The notes under the pieces are model-generated. The model was not told the DNA's origin, made no database searches, and saw only the letters and a program-made list of their open reading frames with translations. DNA of 64,000 nt from assembly GCF_032017025.1 (NCBI RefSeq), contig NZ_DALZQO010000012.1, positions 1 to 64,000 of the forward strand, read 5' to 3'. Made by a program: the position numbers and the translations under genes. Position 1 is the stretch's first letter. Each line of letters starts with the position of its first letter. Of this stretch, positions 7,506 to 16,044 are shown one piece after another. The stretch comes from Hydrogenoanaerobacterium sp032017025 (GTDB taxonomy: Bacteria; Bacillota; Clostridia; Oscillospirales; Ruminococcaceae).

Positions 7506-8960
7506 ATGGCACAGGAGCTAATGCGGCTCGAGCAGGTAACCCGCAGAATAACCAGCGAGTTTTATATCCGCAATATCGATCTCACCATCAATAAGGGCGA
7601 AGTGCTGGCACTGGCAGGCAAAAACGCCGCGGGCAAATCTACTCTCGCAAGCGTAATCAACGGTTTTCTGCCCGCAGACAGCGGCAGAATCTATTTTGAG
7701 GGTCGACCGGTAAAAATCTCTGAGCCTGCCGTAGCGACAAAGCTCAGTATTGTTACGCTAATGCAGAACAACCAGGGATTTGAGCAAATGTCGGTTGCAG
7801 ATAACATTTTATTCGGCAACGATCAATATTATAAAACAGGCAGAATGAGCCCCCGCAGGCTGTGCGCCGTTTGCAGCGAGTGCTTTGAAACGCTGGGGAT
7901 CGATATTGACCCAAGCAAACCTTTCTATACTCTTACTTCTGCGCAAAAGCAGGCGGCTGCCATTGCACGCGCCTATCTGTCCGATGCAAAGCTCATTATT
8001 ATGGATGAGCCGTCCTCACACCTGCCGCACAAGGAATGCTCGGTGCTGTACGATATGGTGCACGCACTGCGCAAAACGGGAGTGAGTATATTGTATATTA
8101 CCCACCGTTTGGATGAGATCATTGCGCTTGCAGACCGGGTTGTGTTTGTGGAACGCGGCGAGCTCAAAGAGGTGCGCGAAACCGCAGGCATGACCGAGCT
8201 CGACCTGATAGAAGCCATCGAGGGTTTTCAGGTGAGCGACATTTACAGCAAACAGCAGCTGGAGCTTGGCGAACCCGTATTAGAGGTAGCAAGCATTTCT
8301 GCGGGGCATGCCAAAGACATCAGCTTTACGCTGCACAAAAGCGAGATCATCGCGCTGGTGTCCGATTCGGGTCTTTGCGCACAAAGTGTTTACCGCATGC
8401 TGGCAGGGCTTTTGGAGTATACCGGAGGCATAAAAGTGGCGGGCAGAGAAGTGCGTATTGATAACCCGATTACCGCCGACGCACTGCGCATTGTTTCAGC
8501 CATTGATGAGGATACCGAGGAGCAACTGCAGAATTATGACAGCGACGGTGGGCGCAAGGCAGGCAAGCTTGCGCTGCTTAGCGCAAAAATGCGCGACACT
8601 ATAAATGCCATGGGCAAAATGCTCCACAATGTGGTGGGTGTTAACACACAGCGGAAAGAGTATATGACAGGTGGCTACCGCCAAAGAGAGCTGGTGCAGC
8701 GCGCCCTCGCCAAAGACGGCGACATTTTTGTTCTGGTTGACCCCACCAACGGGGTAGATTTGCAGACCAAGCTGAGAATCTACAATGAAATTGCAGGGCA
8801 GGCAAAACGCGGCAGGGGCATCCTTTATTTTACGAACGATGTAAATGAGGCGATAGGGCTTGCCGACCGTATACTTGTACTGGGTAGAAATACAATTGTT
8901 TTTGACAAAAGTGCAAAAGAAACAGATGCCGACACCCTGACAAAACTGTTAAAAGGGTAA
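7506..8960 (+). CDS. RbsA-type double ABC ATPase without partner genes
   Basis: 484 residues with two ATPase halves, as in sugar or nucleoside importers of the RbsA/MglA/YufO group. Half 1 keeps Walker A GKNAAGKST (38-46), Walker B LIIMDEPSS and the switch His in ITHRLDE, but its signature is unusual (LTSAQKQ). Half 2 has a decayed Walker A (SDSGLCAQS), a good GGYRQRELVQRAL signature and a Walker B reading FVLVDPTNGVD, without the usual Asp-Glu. No permease or binding protein lies nearby, so the partner is encoded elsewhere or the protein has a non-transport role. A GGAGG lies 8 bases upstream of the ATG. Confidence 0.85.
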   Translation: MAQELMRLEQVTRRITSEFYIRNIDLTINKGEVLALAGKNAAGKSTLASVINGFLPADSGRIYFEGRPVKISEPAVATKLSIVTLMQNNQGFEQMSVADNILFGNDQYYKTGRMSPRRLCAVCSECFETLGIDIDPSKPFYTLTSAQKQAAAIARAYLSDAKLIIMDEPSSHLPHKECSVLYDMVHALRKTGVSILYITHRLDEIIALADRVVFVERGELKEVRETAGMTELDLIEAIEGFQVSDIYSKQQLELGEPVLEVASISAGHAKDISFTLHKSEIIALVSDSGLCAQSVYRMLAGLLEYTGGIKVAGREVRIDNPITADALRIVSAIDEDTEEQLQNYDSDGGRKAGKLALLSAKMRDTINAMGKMLHNVVGVNTQRKEYMTGGYRQRELVQRALAKDGDIFVLVDPTNGVDLQTKLRIYNEIAGQAKRGRGILYFTNDVNEAIGLADRILVLGRNTIVFDKSAKETDADTLTKLLKG

Positions 8961-8976
8961 AACTTTGTGAATTTAA

Positions 8977-9004
8977 TTGACTAAAGCGCCAGAAGGACTA
9001 TAAT
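8977..9004 (+). promoter_or_regulatory. predicted serC promoter
   Basis: -35 TTGACT, 16-base spacer, -10 TATAAT, starting 17 bases after the RbsA-like stop. It leaves a leader of about 115 bases with a short ACTGC/GCAGT hairpin and no recognisable T-box or riboswitch. Confidence 0.75.
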
Positions 9005-9128
9005 AAAAGAATCCACTTGTTAAAAAACTAGCAATCGGCGAAGTGCTACAGGTTGCCAGCTTTATAAAAGTAGTAACTGCACAAACGCAGTGCTATAAAT
9101 TTAATTTATTTAAATGGAGGAAAACACA

Positions 9129-10211
9129 ATGGCAAGAGTTTATAACTTTTCTGCGGGCCCATCAATCTTACCGGAAACTGTTCTTGCAAAAGCTGCAAGT
9201 GAAATGCTGGATTACAATGGATCCGGACAGTCGGTAATGGAGATGAGTCATCGATCACCCGTTTACGAAGAGATTATAAACGACTGTCAAAGTCTGCTTC
9301 GTAAGGTCATGAACATCCCCGACAATTACAAGGTTTTGTTTTTGCAGGGCGGTGCGTCCTCGCAGTTTGCAATGGTTCCGCTGAACCTGATGAACAAAAA
9401 CCGCAAGGCAGATTACATGGTTACCGGTCAGTTTGCAAAAAAAGCAAAGGAAGAGGCAACCAAATTTGGTGAGGTGCGCGTGGTGGCGTCCTCCGCCGAT
9501 AAGAATTTCTCCTATATCCCTGAGGTTACCGAGGGCGATTTTAGCAAGGATGCGGACTATGTCCACATCTGCCTGAACAATACAATTTTCGGCACCAAGT
9601 TCCCCTATATTCCCGAGACCGGGGACATCCCTCTGGTTGCCGATATGTCCAGCTGCATTCTCTCCGAGCCGTATGACGTGAGCAAATTCGGCCTTATCTA
9701 CGCCGGTGCACAAAAGAATATGGCGCCCGCAGGGCTTACCGTGGTAATTGTCCGCGATGACCTGATTGGCAATGTACGCGAGGGTGCCCCCACCATGTTC
9801 GATTATAAAACCCATGTCGATAACGATTCGATGTACAACACACCCCCCTGCTACTCCATCTACGTCTGCAAGCTTGTGCTGGAGTGGATTCTCAACGACA
9901 TTGGCGGGCTGGAGAAAATGAAGGAGCGCAATGAGAAAAAGGCGCAGATGCTCTACGATTTCCTCGACAGCTCCAAGCTGTTTAAAGCCACCGTGCAGGG
10001 TAAAAACCGTTCTATGATGAACGTCACCTTTGTTACCGGAGATGCCGAGCTTGATAAAAAATTCTGCAAAGAGGCGGCAGCGGCAGGCTTTGTCAATCTA
10101 AAAGGTCACCGCAGCGTAGGTGGCATGAGGGCGTCTATCTACAACGCAATGCCGGTTGAGGGTATTGAGAAGTTGGTTGCCTTTATGAAAGAGTTTGAAG
10201 CCAACAATTAA
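9129..10211 (+). CDS. serC: phosphoserine aminotransferase
   Basis: Converts 3-phosphohydroxypyruvate and glutamate to phosphoserine and 2-oxoglutarate, the second step of serine synthesis; it may also serve in pyridoxal phosphate synthesis. The 360-residue protein is full length and opens with the family signature VYNFSAGPSILP. The PLP lysine sits in YAGAQKNMAPAGL. The C-terminus has the expected GHRSVGGMRASIYNA phosphate-binding segment. ATG 9129 is used because GGAGG lies 10 bases upstream; an earlier in-frame ATG at 9114 overlaps that site. serA follows 50 bases downstream after a GC-rich GGGGG/CCCCC hairpin. Confidence 0.96.
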   Translation: MARVYNFSAGPSILPETVLAKAASEMLDYNGSGQSVMEMSHRSPVYEEIINDCQSLLRKVMNIPDNYKVLFLQGGASSQFAMVPLNLMNKNRKADYMVTGQFAKKAKEEATKFGEVRVVASSADKNFSYIPEVTEGDFSKDADYVHICLNNTIFGTKFPYIPETGDIPLVADMSSCILSEPYDVSKFGLIYAGAQKNMAPAGLTVVIVRDDLIGNVREGAPTMFDYKTHVDNDSMYNTPPCYSIYVCKLVLEWILNDIGGLEKMKERNEKKAQMLYDFLDSSKLFKATVQGKNRSMMNVTFVTGDAELDKKFCKEAAAAGFVNLKGHRSVGGMRASIYNAMPVEGIEKLVAFMKEFEANN

Positions 10212-10261
10212 GGCTTGCGCGGGGGGTTCCCCCTTAGCCTATATGAACAGGAGGGTGTATT

Positions 10262-11428
10262 GTGTATAACATTAAAACTTTAAATAAAATCAGCCCCGCA
10301 GGGACCGATAATTTTGATAAAACAAAATACCAGTTTGTAGACGAGAACACATCGGCCGATGCCATTATGGTGCGCTCCGCCTCACTGCACGAAATGACCT
10401 TCGACACGCAGCTCAAAGCGATTGCGAGAGCGGGTGCGGGTGTCAACAACATCCCCGTGGAAAAATGCAGCGAGCAGGGCATTGTTGTATTTAACACACC
10501 GGGCGCTAATGCAAACGCCGTAAAAGAGCTGGTGCTTGCGGGCATTCTTATTTCGGCGCGCAAGGTGATTCCCGCCATCGATTGGGCGAAAACCCTCAAA
10601 GGGCAGGGCGCCGAGGTCGGTAAGCTGGTGGAAAAAGGCAAGGGCGCGTTTGCGGGCCCTGAGGTTGCCGGCAAAAAGCTGGGTGTCATTGGTTTGGGTG
10701 CCATTGGCGTAATGGTTGCAAACACTGCCCGCCATTTAGGCATGCAGGTGTACGGCTACGACCCCTATCTATCGGTTGACACCGCTTGGGGGCTTTCGCG
10801 CGCTATTGTTCATGCAAAGAGCCTGCGTGAGATCTACCAGAACTGTGATTTTATCACCGTGCATGTGCCGCTTACCCCAGAGACAAAAGATTTGATCAAC
10901 AGCGAAAGCTTAGAGTCCTGCAAAAATGGTGTGCGCATTCTCAACTTTGCGCGCGGTGAGCTGGTGAACAGTGAGGATATTGTTACCGCAATCGATTCCG
11001 GTAAGGTTGCTGCATATGTAACCGACTTCCCCAGTGACGATCTCATCGGTGTAGAAGGTGTCATCGCTATCCCACATCTGGGCGCTTCTACCCCCGAGTC
11101 GGAGGACAACTGTGCAAAGATGGCGGCGCTGCAGCTGATTGATTTCCTCGAAAACGGAAACATCAAAAACTCTGTTAACCTGCCGAATTTACAGATGGAG
11201 CGCAGCGGCTCGTGCAGAATTGCACTGATACATAAGAATGTACCAAGCATGATCACAAAAATTTCGCAGGCGATTTCGGACGAAGCACTGAATATTGATA
11301 ACCTCACCAACAAATCCAAAAAGGATTATGCCTACACCGTAGTGGATGTGGACGGCCATGTTTCTCAGGCGCTTTTGGCGAAGCTGAGCGCGATTGAAAA
11401 CGTGGTGCGCGTTAATCTTTACAGATAA
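10262..11428 (+). CDS. serA: D-3-phosphoglycerate dehydrogenase
   Basis: NAD-dependent oxidation of 3-phosphoglycerate, the first step of serine synthesis. The 388-residue protein is the short form: a split substrate domain, a Rossmann domain with GVIGLGAIG, the catalytic Arg in NFARGEL, the His in IPHLGASTPESE, and a C-terminal ACT domain of about 70 residues (CRIALIHKNVPSMITKISQAI) that usually binds serine for feedback control. It starts at GTG 10262 with AGGAGGG 6 bases upstream. It forms an operon with serC and ends at a strong terminator. Confidence 0.95.
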   Translation: MYNIKTLNKISPAGTDNFDKTKYQFVDENTSADAIMVRSASLHEMTFDTQLKAIARAGAGVNNIPVEKCSEQGIVVFNTPGANANAVKELVLAGILISARKVIPAIDWAKTLKGQGAEVGKLVEKGKGAFAGPEVAGKKLGVIGLGAIGVMVANTARHLGMQVYGYDPYLSVDTAWGLSRAIVHAKSLREIYQNCDFITVHVPLTPETKDLINSESLESCKNGVRILNFARGELVNSEDIVTAIDSGKVAAYVTDFPSDDLIGVEGVIAIPHLGASTPESEDNCAKMAALQLIDFLENGNIKNSVNLPNLQMERSGSCRIALIHKNVPSMITKISQAISDEALNIDNLTNKSKKDYAYTVVDVDGHVSQALLAKLSAIENVVRVNLYR

Positions 11429-11437
11429 GCAGTAAAT

Positions 11438-11474
11438 AAAAAACCTGTGTATCAAACGATACACAGGTTTTTTT
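11438..11474. terminator. terminator between serA and the HPr-like gene
   Basis: AAAACCTGTGTAT / ATACACAGGTTTTTTT stem around CAAACG. It lies between convergent genes and has A-rich and T-rich flanks, so it is probably bidirectional. Confidence 0.9.
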
Positions 11475-11501
11475 GCTATGTTTACCGCACAGCGGAAGAA
11501 A

Positions 11502-11726
11502 TTATTCTTTTGCAATCCATTTATCAAGCAGCTTCATAAAGCGCTCGCTCTCGGTAACTACCTTAACGGGTTTGGTGTAGTCAAGGCTCATCAGGCCCAA
11601 AACAGATTTTGCATCTGCTATCTGATCGTCAACGGTATGTACGCCTACATCATCGGGGCACTCCCAAGCGAGGTGCATAAATTCTTTCAGTTGTTCTGCG
11701 GTATCCAGTTTAATCAATTTTACCAT
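11502..11726 (-). CDS. HPr-fold protein lacking the phosphorylatable histidine
   Basis: 74 residues with the HPr-like pattern: a central DAKSVLGLMSL, which matches the Ser-46 helix of HPr, and KPVKVVTES near the end. The usual GLHARPA segment with His-15 is replaced by HLAWECPDDVGVH, so normal PTS phosphotransfer is unlikely. Small HPr-like proteins of this type are common in Clostridia and uncharacterised. GGAGGG lies 7 bases upstream. It is monocistronic and convergent with serA. Confidence 0.75.
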   Translation of the reverse strand: MVKLIKLDTAEQLKEFMHLAWECPDDVGVHTVDDQIADAKSVLGLMSLDYTKPVKVVTESERFMKLLDKWIAKE

Positions 11727-11951
11727 AATAAAACCCTCCTGTTGGTTTATTTTTAATCTTAATCTTTCTCTATACTATTATTATACCCAATTCTGTTCGA
11801 AAAAGATAGATGTAAAATAGCAAATTATGGGGATGAGTTTTAACAAGTAGTTGTGATTATACACAAAAACAATGAATAAAAACTGTTGAAGGTTACAAAA
11901 ATAAAATTTAAGGCGCCCAAATTAAAAAATCCAAGTGTTTATGGCTATGTA

Positions 11952-12698
11952 TTAGTCTTTAATTTTTACAATGCTGTTGTCATAACTCTGTTCACAGGTG
12001 CTGTTTGGGGGAATCACAAGAAACCGCTCGTTATCCCAGTTGCCGTCAATCAGGTCACGCAGCAAGGTGTCATCACCCTTGTGCTCGTGGTGATCCCAGC
12101 CAAGGTAGTCGGCGCAGGTGCGGGAGTAGCCGCGGTAATCGGGGTAGGCGATGTCCGGCATCTGCACATAGGCGACGGCGCTGTAACCTTTAATCCAGGT
12201 CTCCTCCATCTCCATCAAATATTCGGCGTTATCTTCACCGTATTTTTCGACGTATTGGTCATATTTTTTCGCATAGGTAGTTTCAGACGGTACCAGGCTG
12301 TTTTCAATCCAGCCGGGCGTGTACCAAAAAACACCGCCGCTGGTCTGGTCAAACAGGTCACGGTAACGCTCCTTGCTGCCCAAAAACAGAGTAATACAGT
12401 CGTGTGCGCGTGGCACCACAATGGGGTAGCGTTTGCTGCGAACACCGCAGATGCCGTTGCTGCACAACCCATAGCCCAATACAATCGCGTCAAATTCACC
12501 CACGGTCTCGTTGCATGAAAAAGGGTCGTCGCCGCTGTCAATTTTGTCAATGCACTCCTGCAAAATGGCACGCAGCCTGTCAGGCTCATCATGATATCCC
12601 TGCCGTAGCCAAGAGATATCGAGATAATTTGGGCAGGCCGCTGAGAGATACCCCAACTCTCGTGTCAAAACTTTACAGGCAATTACTTTTAGCCGCAC
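11952..12698 (-). CDS. DUF1638-family protein
   Basis: About 248 residues. It starts with the typical RLKVIACKVLTRELGYL, then carries the Cys-rich LGYGLCSNGICGVRS and the motif VVPRAHDCITLFLGS, all hallmarks of DUF1638. Families with this domain occur in anaerobes beside corrinoid methyltransferases and their activators, but the biochemical role is unknown. Here the divergent neighbour is a RACo-type activator, which fits. GTG 12698 is preferred (GGTGG 5 bases upstream); a TTG at 12710 would add four residues. No terminator is apparent downstream. Confidence 0.8.
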   Translation of the reverse strand: MRLKVIACKVLTRELGYLSAACPNYLDISWLRQGYHDEPDRLRAILQECIDKIDSGDDPFSCNETVGEFDAIVLGYGLCSNGICGVRSKRYPIVVPRAHDCITLFLGSKERYRDLFDQTSGGVFWYTPGWIENSLVPSETTYAKKYDQYVEKYGEDNAEYLMEMEETWIKGYSAVAYVQMPDIAYPDYRGYSRTCADYLGWDHHEHKGDDTLLRDLIDGNWDNERFLVIPPNSTCEQSYDNSIVKIKD

Positions 12699-12853
12699 TA
12701 AATCCACCAACTTTATGAATATTTTGTGTACATGGTCTGTATTTAGAATAGCTGTTTTTCAAGTGCAATTCAACAGGAAAAAGCTTCTTGCAAAACACCC
12801 AATAAAATAGTACATGGAATCTTAAGATATTACTGTGGTGGTGTTATAAATTA

Positions 12854-12862
12854 TGCTACAAT
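12854..12862 (+). promoter_or_regulatory. extended -10 of the RACo-like gene
   Basis: TGC-TACAAT, an extended -10, about 30 bases before the start codon at 12893; no good -35 is visible. The 194-base divergent region shared with the DUF1638 gene suggests coordinated control. Confidence 0.5.
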
Positions 12863-12892
12863 ACTATTGTTGAGGTAAATGGAGGATTGTAT

Positions 12893-14467
12893 ATGAAACT
12901 GGCAATTGATGATAAAGAATATGAGCAGTCGGCACAAGGGAATCTGCTTTCGATATTGCTGGAAGCAGGCGCGTTTGTAGACGCCCCATGCGGGGGCAAG
13001 GGCAGGTGCGGAAAATGCCGAGTCATTGCGGCAGGGGCGCTGTCGCCGCTCACCGATGCCGAACGTAAGCTGCTTTCACCCGCCGAGCTGGCCGCAAACA
13101 CGCGCCTTGCCTGCGAAACGGTTTTGCTGGGGGACGCACGGGTACAAATTATATCGCATGCAGATATCGACGTATGCGCACAGGGTGACGCGGTGGATTT
13201 TGAAGTAACCGCGGAATTTGATGCGGCACAAAACGTTGGCATGGCGGTGGATATTGGCACCACCACTGTGGTTGCGTATTTCCATGAACTTGCCACGGGT
13301 AGGCTGCTCTACACCGCCAGCGGCATCAACGGGCAGCGCGTATACGGTGCCGATGTAATCTCGCGTATTGGCGCATGCATCGAAAACTCTGAAAACCTTG
13401 CGGCGCAGCAAAAAATAATGGTATCGCAGCTCAACCGCTATATCGCAGATTTTGAGCGGGTGACCGGGGCGAGTGCTAACCGCATTGGGCAGGCTGTTAT
13501 TGTTGCAAACACAACCATGCAACATCTGCTCTGCGGGCTTGACCCCGCAGGGATTGCGTCAGCTCCGTTCACCCCAAAATCACTGTTTGGCTATGAGCAA
13601 AACGGTGCGGAACTGGGGATTAACATAAGCGGCACCGTATACCATGCACCGTCTATTTCCGCGTACGTCGGTGCGGATATCACCGCAGGGCTATACGCGT
13701 CGGGCGCAGCATACGACGACCGGCCCGCATTGTTTATCGACATTGGCACCAACGGTGAAATGGCGCTTGCCAGTAAAGATAGGCTGGTGTGCTGCTCTAC
13801 CGCTGCAGGGCCGGCGTTTGAGGGCGCTCACATCAAATATGGCGTAGGCGGAGTTGCCGGGGCAATCGAAAAAGTTACCTGCCAAGAAAATGCGCTGCAC
13901 ATTGAAACAATCGGCGGGTTGCCCCCCATCGGTATCTGTGGCTCAGGCATCATCGATGCGGCGGCTGCTGCACTGCAGGCAGGTGGAATGGACGATACGG
14001 GCAGAATCCTTGATACCGATGAGGCAGAGGGTTTTATTGTGCATTATATTGATGATGACGAGGGGGAAATTGTACTCGATAAGGCCAGCGGAATTTCGCT
14101 TACACAGCAGGATGTACGCGAAATACAGCTTGCCAAGGCAGCGATTGCGGCGGGCGTGAACACGCTGCTGCATGAGAGCGGGCTAACGCTGAAGGAGATT
14201 GACAAGCTGTACATAGCCGGCGGCTTTGGTGCGCATATCAACAAGGCGAGCGCCTGCGCAATTGGGCTACTGCCGGCTGCGCTGCTCGATAAGATTGTTT
14301 TTGTTGGCAACGCAGCGGGTATGGGTGCACAGAGAGCACTGCTTACGGCGGATGGGAAAGCTCGCCTGCGTGCGCTTGCCGACCGTGCGCAATACCTCGA
14401 GCTTTCGGGGCACGCTTTTTTTCAAGACAGCTATATTGAAGAGATGATGTTCCCCGAGAGGCAGTGA
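12893..14467 (+). CDS. RACo-type reductive activator of corrinoid proteins
   Basis: 524 residues. The N-terminal plant-type ferredoxin domain carries the [2Fe-2S] cysteines C33, C39, C42 and C74. A DUF4445/ASKHA ATPase region follows: VDIGTTTVVAYF, FIDIGTNGEMAL and GICGSGIIDAAAA are its phosphate and nucleotide loops. Such proteins (RACo, RamA-like) use ATP to re-reduce inactive Co(II) cobalamin on methyltransferases. No corrinoid protein or methyltransferase is encoded in the window, so the client is elsewhere, perhaps a MetH lacking its own reactivation domain. ATG 12893 follows GGAGGA by 6 bases. The divergent neighbour is a DUF1638 gene. Confidence 0.9.
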   Translation: MKLAIDDKEYEQSAQGNLLSILLEAGAFVDAPCGGKGRCGKCRVIAAGALSPLTDAERKLLSPAELAANTRLACETVLLGDARVQIISHADIDVCAQGDAVDFEVTAEFDAAQNVGMAVDIGTTTVVAYFHELATGRLLYTASGINGQRVYGADVISRIGACIENSENLAAQQKIMVSQLNRYIADFERVTGASANRIGQAVIVANTTMQHLLCGLDPAGIASAPFTPKSLFGYEQNGAELGINISGTVYHAPSISAYVGADITAGLYASGAAYDDRPALFIDIGTNGEMALASKDRLVCCSTAAGPAFEGAHIKYGVGGVAGAIEKVTCQENALHIETIGGLPPIGICGSGIIDAAAAALQAGGMDDTGRILDTDEAEGFIVHYIDDDEGEIVLDKASGISLTQQDVREIQLAKAAIAAGVNTLLHESGLTLKEIDKLYIAGGFGAHINKASACAIGLLPAALLDKIVFVGNAAGMGAQRALLTADGKARLRALADRAQYLELSGHAFFQDSYIEEMMFPERQ

Positions 14468-14481
14468 AATATGATTTTTCG

Positions 14482-14510
14482 TTGACAGAAGCACTTTTTT
14501 GAATTATAAT
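14482..14510 (+). promoter_or_regulatory. consensus promoter of the hflX leader
   Basis: TTGACA, exactly 17 bases, TATAAT: a perfect sigma-A promoter. Transcription should start near 14517, about 245 bases before the hflX start codon. Confidence 0.9.
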
Positions 14511-14541
14511 ACAGGAAGCTTAAAAAAAGGAGGCGGACAGA

Positions 14542-14613
14542 ATGCGCATTAAAAAGTTACAATCATCAGAGGTTATTTTGTCTGCCGGTGCGGGCGCTCA
14601 CGCCCATGCATAA
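14542..14613 (+). CDS. short leader peptide upstream of hflX
   Basis: A 23-codon frame starting MRIKKLQSS and ending AGAGAHAHA, with an excellent ribosome-binding site (AAAGGAGGCGG, about 9 bases before ATG). It lies about 25 bases after the predicted start of transcription, and its last codons fold into the first leader hairpins. The alternating Gly/Ala/His end could slow or stall ribosomes. No family is recognised. The arrangement resembles uORFs that control hflX-type and antibiotic-resistance genes in other Firmicutes, but translation is inferred only. Confidence 0.6.
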   Translation: MRIKKLQSSEVILSAGAGAHAHA

Positions 14614-14685
14614 TGCATGGTACAGCCATGCCATAAATGCGGATAAAAGCACTTCTGAATGATTTCAGGGGTGCTTTTTTATTTG
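14592..14685 (+). promoter_or_regulatory. putative ribosome-controlled attenuator of hflX
   Basis: Overlapping hairpins follow each other. A is GGGCG/CGCCC (14592-14605); B is CCATGCA/TGCATGG (14604-14620, spanning the uORF stop); C is GCATGG/CCATGC (14615-14631). A terminator follows at 14646-14685: AAAAGCAC-T-TCTGAA pairs with TTTCAG-G-GGTGCTTTTTT. A with B and B with C are mutually exclusive, so ribosome position on the leader peptide could decide the fold. How C would affect the terminator is not obvious from pairing alone. Confidence 0.6.
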
Positions 14686-14762
14686 CTTTGTGTCGGGGGT
14701 GAGCGAAATGCGCATAATAACATGAGTACGAGTGATTATAATGAAATGTGGTGAAGGATAGA

Positions 14763-16004
14763 ATGTATGAAAATAAAGAAGAAATTCAGCGTGCAATACT
14801 GATTGCTGCCGATACCGGTGAGTTTAATGTCGAGGTATCGCTCGATGAGCTTGCCGAGCTTGCCCAAAGTGCAGGTGCTGAGGTGCTTGCAAAGGTTTCG
14901 CAAAAGCGCCCCGAATACGACAAGGCAACCTTGATTGGGTCGGGACGACTGGAGGAGGTTAAGCAGTTTGCTGAAGACAGCGATGCGAACCTGCTGATCT
15001 TTGACCATGAGCTTACCGCAAGCCAAATTCGTAACATTAGCGACGCTACGGGTGTTGATGTGATCGACCGCACGATGCTGATTTTGGATATCTTTGCACA
15101 GCGCGCCAAAACCCGTGAGGGCACCTTGCAGGTAGAGCTTGCACAGCAGCGTTACCGCCTGCCGCGCTTGGGCGGGCAGGGGCAGAGTCTCTCACGGCTT
15201 GGCGGCGGTATCGGTACACGCGGGCCGGGTGAGAGCAAGCTGGAATCTGACAGGCGGCACATCCGCCGCAGAATACAGGCACTGGAGGAACAGCTTGCGG
15301 AACTCGAAAAGCGCAGGGGCAACCTGCGGGCGCGCCGTAAAAAAGACGGTATTACCACTGTGGCCATTGTCGGCTACACCAACGTGGGCAAATCGACCCT
15401 GCTCAATGCCCTTACCGACGCGGGCGTACTTGCCGAGGATAAGCTGTTTGCAACGCTCGACCCGACCGCGCGCAGCCTAGAGCTACCCGACGGGCGCAAC
15501 GTGATGCTGGTGGATACCGTTGGTTTGGTGCGCCGTCTGCCGCACCACCTGGTAGAGGCGTTTAAATCCACACTGGAGGAGGCGGCAAATGCCGACCTGC
15601 TGCTCAACGTGTGCGATGTTTCGAGCGATGAGGTGCAGGAGCAGATTTCGGTCACTGAAAAGTTGATGGCGGAGCTTGGTGTTGCAGGCACGCCCATGAT
15701 TACGGTACTGAACAAATGCGACAAGGTACAGGGCTTCGAGCCTGTCATTAACCTCGGCAGCAATGTGATGATCAGCGCTAAAACCGGCTTTGGGTTTGAG
15801 GACCTGCTGAGCAAAATTGCCCAGACGCTCGACCCCTCGCAGGTGAGAATGACATTGGTCATCCCCTACGATAAGGGCGGGCTGCTTTCGGATATTCGCT
15901 TTGAGGGAAAGATATTTGAAGAAGAGTATGTTGAGGCAGGTACTAAAATTGACGCGCTGGTGGATAAAAAGATTGTTCACAAGGTAGAGCAGTATCGGGT
16001 ATAA
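14763..16004 (+). CDS. hflX: HflX, ribosome-splitting GTPase
   Basis: HflX binds 50S subunits, splits stalled ribosomes after heat or antibiotic stress, and in Listeria one homologue confers macrolide and lincosamide resistance. The 413-residue protein has the N-terminal nucleotide-binding HflX domain, the glycine-rich RLGGQGQSLSRLGGGIGTRGPGE segment, a coiled coil (RRHIRRRIQALEEQLAELEKRRG) and a G domain with VGYTNVGKSTLL, DTVGLVRRLP and NKCDK. ATG 14763 fits GAAGGA directly upstream. It is preceded by the uORF and terminator leader and followed by its own terminator, so it is monocistronic. Confidence 0.95.
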   Translation: MYENKEEIQRAILIAADTGEFNVEVSLDELAELAQSAGAEVLAKVSQKRPEYDKATLIGSGRLEEVKQFAEDSDANLLIFDHELTASQIRNISDATGVDVIDRTMLILDIFAQRAKTREGTLQVELAQQRYRLPRLGGQGQSLSRLGGGIGTRGPGESKLESDRRHIRRRIQALEEQLAELEKRRGNLRARRKKDGITTVAIVGYTNVGKSTLLNALTDAGVLAEDKLFATLDPTARSLELPDGRNVMLVDTVGLVRRLPHHLVEAFKSTLEEAANADLLLNVCDVSSDEVQEQISVTEKLMAELGVAGTPMITVLNKCDKVQGFEPVINLGSNVMISAKTGFGFEDLLSKIAQTLDPSQVRMTLVIPYDKGGLLSDIRFEGKIFEEEYVEAGTKIDALVDKKIVHKVEQYRV

Positions 16005-16007
16005 AGC

Positions 16008-16043
16008 AAAAGAGATGGGAAGCGAAGCTCCCATCTCTTTTTT
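16008..16043. terminator. terminator after hflX
   Basis: AGAGATGGGA / TCCCATCTCT stem with an AGCGAAGC loop and TTTTTT tail, between convergent genes. Confidence 0.9.
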
Positions 16044-16044
16044 G

